Source of the DNA: Flammulina velutipes
Lineage: Eukaryota > Basidiomycota > Agaricomycetes > Agaricales > Physalacriaceae
Assembly: GCA_011800155.1 (NCBI GenBank)
Contig: CM022372.1
Coordinates: forward strand, 620,001 to 684,000
Direction: 5' to 3'
Length of the DNA: 64,000 bases
The notes beneath the pieces were generated by a model. That model worked only from the letters and a program-made list of their open reading frames with translations, was not told where the DNA came from and made no database searches. Both the position numbers and the translations under genes were made by a program. How positions within the stretch are numbered: the first letter of the stretch is position 1; every line of letters starts with the position of its first letter. Below are positions 55,137 through 64,000 of this stretch, in pieces.

Positions 55137-55759
55137 TTTTCAATGCATGCTTTGGAGCCTGGAGGCTCTTTTTATCTGTAGTGAATATCAATATATAACA
55201 TCCGCATATTCATACAAGGAATATCCTTACAATGATTGGTTGCTGGATATCAGGTATCTGATTTTCAGGAGATCGCGTGGGAATTGAGACGTACTTACTG
55301 GAATAAACGGCACTCGTCATAGCATATGTTGAGCACAGCACTTATCGGTCGTCCCGTTTCCATGCTTTTGCCAGAGATGGTTGTACCTGGTTTGAGACGA
55401 TCTGCATGGATACGCCAACTACGACTTAACTTGCGCGTAGGTCGACCGTTGCCAAACATATAAGGAAGCTTGAGGCTAAGAGTCAGACATTGAGACAAGG
55501 ACGTCGATTCCAAAAAGTCCATCCATGTGACCGTGGAGATGGATTACTAAATGGGACAGACCAACTGGAATTTAGCGCTTGATAGTCGTCCGGGGACGAC
55601 GTATAGCTTCTATGATCGCACATTGAAGCTCTTCACTAGTAATAGAATTGGTAGTGTGCGCCTTCACAGCATGGTACTAGTTGATGCTATTCTCGAAGAT
55701 CACAGGTAACTGTATAGTACACGATGCGCCACAGTTGCCTAGTTGCGCCCACTGCATCC
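55137..55759. other. Intergenic region upstream of M35 copy 3
   Basis: Promoter side of M35 copy 3 and 3' side of lipase copy 2. A short minus-strand frame at 55295-55522 is not recognised and probably fortuitous. Confidence 0.4.
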
Positions 55760-58030
55760 TCACATTGGATTCCTGAAAAGCACCTTTTCAAGAGCATCCA
55801 TAGCTTCCTCGCGATATGTATCCTGCACGATTGCCAGCCCATCAGCACCGATAACCAACATATCTGGTGTGTCTGAAGTCCATTTTGGCCACACAATCCC
55901 ATCACCAATGCTGGGGTCGAGGGTGGCCGCAAAGTGAATGACATAATCATCCATGATGTCGATATCTAAACCGTGTGTAGATCCCAAAGCTGGTATGGCT
56001 TTTCCGCCTTTATACACTGTACAACTTATTAACTCCCACCAAAGCAGGGACAAAGTGTGACTTACAGTAAGCGTAGATATCTTGCCGGCCAGACAGTTCG
56101 TGTGAGAAGAACCTCCGAGGGCCTTGGAAGACAGCATCCCCGAGGAGAGATGCAAACCGCTTGAACTGGGGCGTTATGACGTTGTCAGACCCAGTGTTGA
56201 ACGGTGAGCCCTCCGCTGGATCGGACGGGTATACATCCATTAACCTGTTGATATCATCTTCCGATGCAGTAGGCAAGAGGAATGTCTGAAGCCATTCCTT
56301 GAATTGGGCATCGGTACTGTATAGTGATTAGTCTAATAACCTCGAAGAAAGTGAACGGCTAACCTGAGGTTTGTCTGCGCTAGGGAGAACATTGTTCCTT
56401 CGTCATCACAGTCACCTTCATTGCAAAGACAATGAACAAAAACAGTCACAAATCATTGGAAGCCAAAACGTACCTGTGACGATGGGAATCTCCGCCACCT
56501 TTCCCTGTTGCACAAGATGTTGGGGATGATCTGTGAAGAGAACATGGTCAGTTCGCGGCATCCATGCAAGGTTGAGGGACTGTAGGTGACGTAAGTAGCT
56601 GCTATATTCGCAATGAGTACACAAACCTGGTAGTCAAAGAGTGTCGGAGAGGCATCAATCGCTGCTTGGAAAGCATCATACTCCACGGTCCGTAAGCAAG
56701 CAAGAGTATCTTCGGCCTCTACACATCCTGTCCTCTCCACAACATCGTCGTAATCTTTTCCCCTGATATCAGTAGAGTATTGACACACAATGATCATTCA
56801 TACATTTTTGCCCATTTTCCAGACCTCCGACAGGCATCGGTGAGCCAGATTGCATAAATCCTGCTCTGAACAAGCCTTCCGTGTCCCCATTGTTGATAAG
56901 CATCTGATACGCGATAGAAATAGCGCCAGCGGATTGTCCCCATCTGCCGATCGGGTCAAAATGAAATGTGGCGCAACAGGCATTCAGACTCACAGAGTTA
57001 CTTTCGAGGGATCACCACCAAAGGCGCTGATATACTTTTGAATCCATTTTAAAGCTAGTCGTTCTAGAAGACTGATTAGGACGGTGGAGTATTCCTTGTG
57101 ACATGAACGTACGATCGTGCAAGCCAAGATTAGCTATACCAGCATCCCGAACCTCCTTACCAGCCAGGAACCCGAAGCCTGGAAACATTTGTTGAGCGTC
57201 AACAAGTCCGGGGGTTTTCGACACTTACCGTTAACGCGGTAATTGATTGCCACAAAAATGACTGGCAGCTCTAATTCAAGGGAGCGCGATACAGTTTTCG
57301 AACCATTGCGTCTAAGGAATTGTCAGTTTGGACACGATATTTATGTATCAGCCACTCACGCCACGCTTCCACCGACCTCGAAACCACCTGCCGATAGAGT
57401 TAGCAAGGAATCCTGCATGATTCCAGACGATACTCACCCCCGTAGATGTACTAGGCCAAAGGTCAGATATCAGTGTTCAAGTTCATTTAAGGAAAGAATA
57501 GACATACCACTACAACAGGGAGTCTAGCTCCTCTTTCGATGACGACGGGCTTGACGACATCGACAGTCAAACCTGATAAGGATAAGAGGGAGAGCAAAAT
57601 CCAATGTGTGTTTTGAGACCCACAATCTTCTGAAGTGCTTGAAGGGGAAATCTGCGCGCTGAATGCCGCGTTTAAAATGTCGATCGATGCCTGTGGAAGA
57701 AGGTCGAGTGGAGGGAGATGTAATGCCTGCTGGGGACACGAGGGTCCAAACGCCGTCACGTTGTGATATCCATGGTACGCGTCAACAGCCTCAGGCAGCT
57801 GCAATCGCAATTCACCTTCCCTAATTCCCAGAAGTCAGAGGATGTATAGTAAGTAACAATCAAAACTCTCACGTTGATTTTCCAAAGGGTATCCCAAGAA
57901 ATTGGACAACTTCTCCCGCTTGAATTCCAGTAAAAATGCCACGGTCTAAAATGACGGTGGGGGCTCTTTGTAGAGATAATGCAGATATTGCAGTGAGCGC
58001 TTGGATAGAAGCAATGAGCTTGAGCCTCAT
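55760..58030 (-). CDS. Secreted type-B carboxylesterase/lipase, copy 2
   Basis: Starts at ATG 58030 with signal peptide MRLKLIASIQALTAISALS. The motif order matches copy 1: VVQFLGIPFGKST, LPEAVDAYHGYHNVTAFGPSC, the RGARLPVVV region, the FGFLAGKEVRDAGIANLGLHD segment, nucleophile elbow GQSAGAISIAYQ, FMQSGSPMPVGG, CVEAEDTLACLRTVEYD and a late GSTHGLD segment (candidate His). It ends ALEKVLFRNPM. It is predicted to be a secreted esterase or lipase. The two lipase genes converge on a 2.4 kb spacer holding M35 copy 3. Confidence 0.82.
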
Positions 58031-59319
58031 TGCGAAAAAAAGGAGAGGAATTTGGTATAGAAGTCGCACCTTCCCTGTTGCATGACTTTTATACCACAAG
58101 AAGGGTACGCCAATGATTCCAGTATACGACAAGATGAGTCACAAAGAATGCAAATCGGAACCGCCTTGGAACCGATGAACTTTCTATCCCTCCGAGTCCT
58201 ACGGCTCGTTAGCCGCTATGGAGCTAGCAGTCGCAAAGTGCCTTTGAATCCAATAGAGTAAAACGTGTCCTGTAGCTGTGACATGCGGCATTTTGATCAA
58301 ATCGTGTAAAATATGTGTGGACCAGGATAACACACACGCACATGTACAAGTAGAGTGGGAAAAGACAAAGGCTCTACCGTCCTTATACCGAGTCAATTTT
58401 CTGATACTGGAGGACACAGCTTGCAGTAAATTCTACATCGGTTGTTGCTACTACTCAAACGAGTGGTCAGGACTAGTCAGGCATGGAGAGATAAGAGAGT
58501 ATCATTGCAGAAGATAAGTCGAGGCCAGCTGCATGGTGATGGAAGAAAGCAGGAGCTCGGCATCACCGGTCCGCACCATGCCTCTTACTGTCATCATCTT
58601 AGATTCCTGCTTCCCCGTCCTCTTCCTCTCTCTTCGGGTTGTCTACTGCCTCAGGTGAATTCGCGTTGGAGGAAGTCAATTCTCCGACTATCAAGTCTGC
58701 GTCTCCCGACGATACTTTCTGTCTGGATACCCCTTCCGAAACCTTCATCTGGAAGGCATCGCTCGCGGAACGGCAGCTAGCACACAATACTCGCAGACAT
58801 ATCTTTATCGCAAAGGCTTGTCGGACGTCACTGTCCCCATTGTGACTATGCGAGAAGATGGCGAAAGCCCAGAGTTCTTGAAAGCAATCCTTGCGTGATG
58901 ATATGGACTTGTACTGTCACTGCGTTAACCAAAGGAGGTGAGGTAGTGCATGCCGCAGTTGTCCGTTTTATGCCTCGTGGGGTGGCACTTGCCTTTCGAA
59001 AAATCTGGAGGACGACAGAACACAGAGATGAAGAAAAACGTACCCGCAAAGTACCTGCTACTTTGCTTGAGATTTCTCGGTAAGAAAGAACAAGATTTTA
59101 TACCTGGGCTCATTCCGCGTGACGTCTTGACAATGACGGTGCTGAGCCGACGAGTTGAACTTGAGGTTGGAAAACATGATCGTCGTGAACTTGCTTAGGT
59201 CCCATGCATGCCACCGACTCCCGACAACCGACGCTCAGGTTGGCTAGTACAGGACTCTTCCGCCCGGCGCGCCACAATCTCAATCTCATCCTCTACATTT
59301 GCAACGAGCGCCATTCATC
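58031..59319. other. Intergenic region, no confident gene
   Basis: Contains the lipase copy 2 promoter and about 1 kb of sequence with several overlapping short frames on both strands (58440-59200). I tried to read a BTB/POZ-like gene here (SSGDADLIVGELTSS on the minus strand) but could not extend it. Nothing is supported. Confidence 0.4.
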
Positions 59320-59601
59320 ATGTTCTTCCGTCGCACTCTTTCCCTTGCTGCTGTCGCTCTTCTTGCCGTGCACCCACAATATCCCGGTGAGTTTTCTCTA
59401 TTCTCTATAACTCTTCCACCCCTCATGTTGATTAAAAGGAACTAGACGAAGCCAATGATCAAGGCTTTGGATTCCACTGGCGGCAGCGGTGGTGCGGGGA
59501 CGATTCCTGATAAGGAGCCTATCATGGGGCCTACTACTACTGGCGTGAATGAGTCTGCCTGCCTCTACGAATGTAGCGGATGTCATTATGTAGAGTTGTG
59601 A
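59320..59601 (+). CDS. Possible small secreted protein
   Basis: ATG 59320 opens MFFRRTLSLAAVALLA, a good signal-peptide core. After a short intron ending ...AACTAG (acceptor about 59447) a frame reads MIKALDSTGGSGGAG, then TTTGVNESACLYECSGC and a stop at 59601. To join the frames the donor would be GTGCAC after ALLA; the stronger donor GTGAGT would instead give a 43-residue peptide ending WCGDDS. The three-cysteine tail and Gly/Ser-rich middle fit small secreted proteins of fungi. No family is recognised, and it could be spurious. Confidence 0.3.
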
Positions 59602-59793
59602 TGTATCAAGAATATATGACCCGCATTTTACGAATATTTTCCGAGATGTCTGAATGCGCAATTTGTTATGAGCCGTTGGCGTCGACGTTCTCACGCAAAC
59701 TTAGTAGGCCAGTAGATGGCACATGATCGTGGATGCCGGCGGGTAAGGTTTCAATCTGTTGATCCTCTTTCAGTCTTTCGTTGTCCTACCATC

Positions 59794-61470
59794 ATGAACG
59801 ACACCGAGCTTGAAGAGTCTATCCAGCATACAGCAAATCAAATTAGCGACGCAGCTCCAGAGGTCTTTGCAACGATAAATCGCAAGTGCGTTTCCTAGTG
59901 ACTTCGGACGAACAGTGTTAAAGGAATTCACAGACGATGGTGGTTCATGTCGACAGCATTTCCTATGGTTGCTGGAACGTTTGGGCCACTAGCCAGCCTT
60001 CTTAGTGTCTGCGCTTTGGTTCAGAGCTGGCGAGTATCCATTCCGGTCGACGCAACCGAGGCCAAAGGGCGCCATATTCCAGATCCAGCGTGGTGTGTTG
60101 CATTTCACTATTCACAGACCAACAGCTCATTGTACCTTAGGCTTCTTGTGTTGAACTCCATTTCCTTGGCCTGTGCCATCGTCGCCAATCTCCTGCTGTT
60201 ATTCAACTTTGCCCGACGAATACGATACAACATAGCGCAGCCATTAACCATCCTGCTTTGGTACATCTCAGCCATTCTTCTACTCGTTCCGCTCTGCCTA
60301 ACACGGGTCCTGACGATAGAGCCAACGACATCCCATGCATTTTCTCAGTCATATTACTATGGCATCATCAGTAGCATCCTCTACACGCTAATTTCCACCC
60401 TTCTCCTATTCAATGCTCTTGGTGCATACGTCTTCAAAGCTTACCCGCCTTCCTTTTCGACGTTGACCATCCCCCAGCGCACCATTATGCTCCAAACAAT
60501 TGCTTATGCGCTCTATCTCGCACTCGGCGGCGTTGTCTTTAGCACGCTGGAAGACTGGGACTTTGTCGATGCCATCTACTGGGCGAACTACTCCCTTCTT
60601 ACCGTTGGCCTCGGCTCCGATTACCCAGTTTACACGAATGTCGGACGCGGCCTCGTGCTACCTTATGCAGTCGGGGGGATTATGATGATCGCTCTCATAG
60701 TGGGCAGTGTCCGCGGACTCGTCCTGGAACGTGCAGCACTGCGAATGGAAAAGGTCCGGCTAGAGAAGGAAAGGCGAAAGTGGGGTGGTGGCCATGGTCC
60801 GAGAGAAGAATACGAAGCAATGCGGGCTATCGAGGCACGGGCGGACACTGCCAGGCGGTACTCGGCTCTGGCCACGTCTACCACATCCTTCCTCGTCGTT
60901 TGGTTCCTTGGCGCCCTCGTGTTCTGGTACTCGGAGGAACCGCAGGGATGGTCGTACTTTGAGTCGCTTTACTTTTCCTACACGTCTCTCCTCACCATCG
61001 GGTACGGTGATTTCTACCCAAAGTCGAATGCTGGGAAACCTTTCTTTGTGATCTGGTCGTTACTGGCGGTCCCGACGATGACCATACTCATCTCAAATCT
61101 GGGCGACACCGTCGTCGGATGGCTGAAAAGGGGGACGCTGTGGCTTGGTAAACTGACTATCCTGCCCGGAAACATTACAGAGGATACCTTGGACCAGCCG
61201 ACGCCGTTCGATACCATATTGGAGAAGGAGCATAACGCGTTACGGCTTGTTAGATGTGTTCGTGAGATCGCATCCCATACAGGATCGAAGCCTCCGAGGA
61301 AGTACACTTGGGAGGAATGGAAAGTTTTTATGGAACTTTGTGGGGAGGATGCACCTAGCAATGTGTGGTTGAAGGATGATGGGCCGTTGTTCAGTGACCT
61401 TACCGAGACCAAGTGGCTGTTGGAGCGGCTCTGCGAGCGGTTAGAGCATGTACTTGGGGACGTCCTCTGA
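59794..61470 (+). CDS. TOK1-type outward-rectifier potassium channel (two-pore, eight TM)
   Basis: Two exons (59794-59885 and 59934-61470) encode 542 aa. The start is ATG 59794 (MNDTELEESIQHTANQ). Several TM segments precede the first pore, whose selectivity filter reads LLTVGLGSDYP. A basic/charged linker (EKVRLEKERRKWGGG) separates it from the second pore, with filter LLTIGYGDFYP. The 8-TM, 2-pore layout is unique to fungal TOK channels, which release K+ at the plasma membrane on depolarisation. In the first filter GLG replaces the more common GYG, as seen in other TOK channels. A C-terminal cytosolic domain of about 140 aa follows. The gene looks intact and is a likely single-copy core gene. 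Confidence 0.9.
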
Positions 61471-61994
61471 TTTGTTGCATGGCTCCCGTGGGTGCCCAGG
61501 AATTTTATGCCTTTTCCAAGTTTTCTCGCTTTATCACACCGTCTCTGGCCTTCAATTGGACGAACGATTCTATCTGTAGGAGGTCAGTACCGTGAAAGTG
61601 AGTTTCAATCATACCATCTCCGGAAGCATAAATTGACGACTCACTAGTAAGTGACGCGTTGAATCCGACGAGTACTTGTCTTCCTCGATTCAAGTCATCA
61701 GCGCTTAGCCCTGCATGGTTGAAGTGGTGGGAAATGAAACGGGACTGCTGTACGTTCACGGTTTACTGAACGTGTCATCGCTCTGATTTTAATTTTGCGT
61801 CTGTCATGTAGTCTAAGCAATGATCACCAAGGCGCCTTATCAGTTGCACAGGATTAAGTGATCGCTGGATACAATATGAGTGTTAACAACTTGTAGTGCG
61901 CAGATCGCTGTATCCTGGGAATATACTTGTCAATGCTATACTGTTCCCAACAAATACTTAAAGTGAACCTTCAAGCTTCAAGGTACGTACAAAA
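61471..61994. other. Intergenic region with M35 copy 4 promoter
   Basis: Includes the conserved GTCTAAGCAATGATCACC-type block (61811-61838) and GCTGTATCCTGGGAATATAC (61909-61928), both shared with M35 copies 1 and 2. The TATA position reads TACTTAAAG, weaker than in the other copies. An 84-codon minus-strand frame (61505-61759) is not recognised. Confidence 0.5.
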
Positions 61995-63652
61995 ATGCCC
62001 TTTCTATTGAAATCCGCCTTCTACGGATGTGCTATACTAGCTGCGCTCTTCCCACCCGCGGCGTCGCTACCACAACCCTCGAGTCAAGATGTCAAAGGTG
62101 TTAGCCTATCACTGTCTCTCAAAGGTATCGTGCTGTTTGTGAGTCCAAACGACGTGGTCTTGATCAAAACAAATAGGTCCAGCGAGTGTACATAGTGTCA
62201 GTGATCTCATCATAACTGGTACACTCAAAAACGAGGGCACCCGAGACATTCTGGTTATCAAGGATCCGAGCGGATTACTCTATGATTTCTTCACCGCAGA
62301 CGCCCTGGATTTCGAGAAAGGGGACTCAAAGGCGAAGGATGCTATTAACCAACCTACCTTCGTCGCTTACAGGGCAAAATGGGATATGAAGACCTATTTG
62401 CAAATCGATGAGGAAAACACAGACCTTCATGATGCGCACAAGGGCGTAGCCTCCTCCCGAGCGTGGGATAAATCGAGCACGCGACGTGGTAACTCTGATG
62501 ACTCCTCGGACGAATCGACCTCTCTTCCTGATACCGAGAGCAGCGTAGAAGGAAGCTCGGAAACAGGAGACAGGAAATATCCTCCTGGTTCAACCCTTGC
62601 GCTTCCAGCTGGTAAAACGATAAGTTTCAACTATAAAGGTGCGCCACATATATCACCATGCATCACCTACTCTAACATGTCTCTATAGTTGGTACCGCGT
62701 ACGATTTTAGTGAATCAGGCGCTGGCACTTACACCTTCAAGCCCAAGCGCGACTTTTTTCACGTGTTGGTCGATGATGTGGACGTTGAAGTTCCGGTGAA
62801 CATGAAGGGCTTGAACACAGTTAATATCCAGGGGAAACTCCATGCTGAGGTTCCTGAACCCACGAAGTACACTCGTGATATGGACTATGGCGACGATGTT
62901 CATGGTACCGAGCCCACAGGGCGCAGTATCATCGCTCGGGTAGGGACTAGGAATACTAGCGTGACGACTCAAGGGTGCGATGAGACACAAATTTCCATTA
63001 TCGACCTAGCTGCACAGGGAGCAAACAAATATGCAGCCGAGTCAAATGAGTGAGTCCCACTTCCATTCGTGGATCAATCAAAATCTTATGCTGGACAACC
63101 CAGCTACATCTCCGCCATGACGGGGTCGACACCGCGTTACGAACACTGGTTTGGAAAGTGGGACACTGTGCAATCTCCTCATTATACATTTCGGCCTAGG
63201 GACCAAGTTGCCGCCATGTACAGGAGCCTGAGTGAACACTCTTTCCTGGATCCTGGAGATGCAGGCGGGTACACCTATGATTGTTCATGCAACGAAAATA
63301 TAATAGCATTTGTGAAGGGGAGAAAGTGAGTCTTGTTGTCAGCATCTTCGTCGGGCTAGTATATTCACCGTGGCTTCCCAGAGATTTACTACCACCTGAT
63401 AGCAATAATCCTGCGATTATTAACCTCTGCAACGGGTTCCGCCGCGAGAGTAGACCATTGGTGGGTACCAACTCGAAAGCCGGTGTACTTATACACGAGG
63501 CGACACACATCACGTACCATGTTCCGCCTACCTCTGATTATAGATATTTCAAGAAGAGGTGTGAAAAATTAGCCAGCGATAACCCATCCCTTGCAGCTAT
63601 CAATAGTGATAGCTATGAGTACTTTTCAGAAAACGAACCGTTCGAAACCTAA
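61995..63652 (+). CDS. Secreted M35 (aspzincin) metallopeptidase, copy 4
   Basis: The most diverged of the four copies. Signal peptide MPFLLKSAFYGCAILAALF; propeptide with VIKDPSGLLYDFFTADAL; acidic Ser-rich insert (SDDSSDESTSLPDTESS); then GAGTYTFKPKRDFF. The catalytic domain begins YISAMTGSTPRYEHWFGKW and carries HEATH and NSDSYEYFSEN. The five-exon layout is conserved. One difference is in the last intron-exon junction, where a longer intron or retained segment precedes LPPDSNNPAIINLCNGF. It is expected to be secreted and active. Confidence 0.85.
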
Positions 63653-63840
63653 AATTTCTCCTATTTCCTTGTATGTAATGCACCTTATATAGTTCTGTAA
63701 TCAATAAATACATTCACAACTTCTTGTCAACTCGAGGTTACTGTGATGATGAAATCAACGCACCTGTAGGCGCCTGAAGTAATCAAGTAAAAGTTGAAAC
63801 CGATGAACTTTGTGTGCGCCAAAATATATCTACATACTAG

Positions 63841-64000
63841 GGTCTTTTGGGCTACGCCACATTTCCCGAGACATACGAAAGCGCTCCATTGGATGACGGA
63901 GCCGTTGTCCTCTTCTCTCCTCTTCCCGGCGGTGCTACTCTGAGCTACGACGAAGGCCAAACACTCACGCACGAGGTTGGTCACTGGGTCGGCCTTTACC
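63841..64000 (+). pseudogene. M43 (MEP1-like) metallopeptidase fragment, 5' missing, cut by window end
   Basis: After an AG acceptor-like site (TACTAG, 63835-63840) the plus strand reads [20 protein letters not shown], then [19 protein letters not shown] and [13 protein letters not shown]. The last part is the extended metzincin zinc motif HExxHxxGxxH of M43 fungal proteases such as MEP1. The upstream N-terminal and propeptide regions expected within the previous 400 bp are absent, being occupied by M35 copy 4's 3' flank. It is probably a 5'-truncated gene unless a long intron intervenes. The reading continues beyond the window. Confidence 0.7.

Noticed and set aside
58440..59200. BTB/POZ-domain gene
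   Set aside because: A single SGDADLIV-like string on the minus strand could not be extended into a domain, and no consistent exon structure was found.
61505..61759. 84-codon minus-strand ORF between the TOK channel and M35 copy 4
   Set aside because: It overlaps the channel's 3' flank and M35 upstream region, with no domain, no conservation with other M35 flanks and no promoter signal.
1..64000. CRISPR arrays, rRNA, tRNA genes or bacterial operon signals
   Set aside because: No spaced short-repeat array or rRNA-like sequence was seen, no convincing tRNA cloverleaf was found by eye, and gene structure is plainly eukaryotic.

Overview
The window looks like a filamentous basidiomycete, most likely an Agaricomycete. 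Genes are split by many short GT-AG introns of about 50 bp. Several families are typical of mushroom-forming fungi: a FunK1-type kinase, an F-box protein, an unspecific peroxygenase, M35 lysine-type metallopeptidases, GMC oxidoreductases and a TOK-type potassium channel. All splice models here were read by eye.

Region 1 (1-11796) is mobile DNA. A minus-strand Ty3/gypsy element (gag, protease, start of reverse transcriptase, primer-binding site) ends in a 1.74 kb LTR (4522-6260). A near-identical LTR lies at 9018-10755 in the opposite orientation. Between these two outward-facing LTRs is a two-gene cassette (6318-8793, minus) of unknown function, one gene intronless and one with about six introns. 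The right LTR abuts the C-terminal core of a tyrosine recombinase. That core is followed by a 182 bp / 284 bp / 182 bp arrangement that matches the 3' end of a Ngaro-like (DIRS-order) retroelement with split direct repeats.

Region 2 (11878-31620) starts with a septation-type protein kinase (Cdc7/SepH-like, minus). A block of TAD2 tRNA adenosine deaminase, aminoglycoside-phosphotransferase-like pseudogene and M35 metallopeptidase follows. The block occurs twice in direct orientation (about 16.8-20.5 kb and 27.5-31.6 kb). An F-box gene, a FunK1 kinase gene and a decayed GMC oxidoreductase lie between the copies.

Region 3 (31.7-46.8 kb) is a large inverted repeat with arms of about 4.45 kb (32615-37060 and 42369-46826). 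Each arm carries a cyclopropane-fatty-acyl-phospholipid-synthase-like gene and a 7-TM membrane-protein gene. The 5.3 kb spacer holds an allantoate-permease-type MFS transporter, a thioredoxin-TPR protein and a second decayed GMC copy.

Region 4 (46.8-64 kb) is rich in secreted enzymes: a peroxygenase, two inverted type-B carboxylesterase/lipase genes flanking a third M35 gene, a possible small secreted peptide, a TOK1-like channel, a fourth M35 gene and, at the window edge, a 5'-truncated M43 metallopeptidase fragment. Duplicated secreted hydrolases, patchy copy identity and nearby retroelements suggest a rapidly rearranging accessory region. Essential genes (septation kinase, TAD2) are embedded in it.
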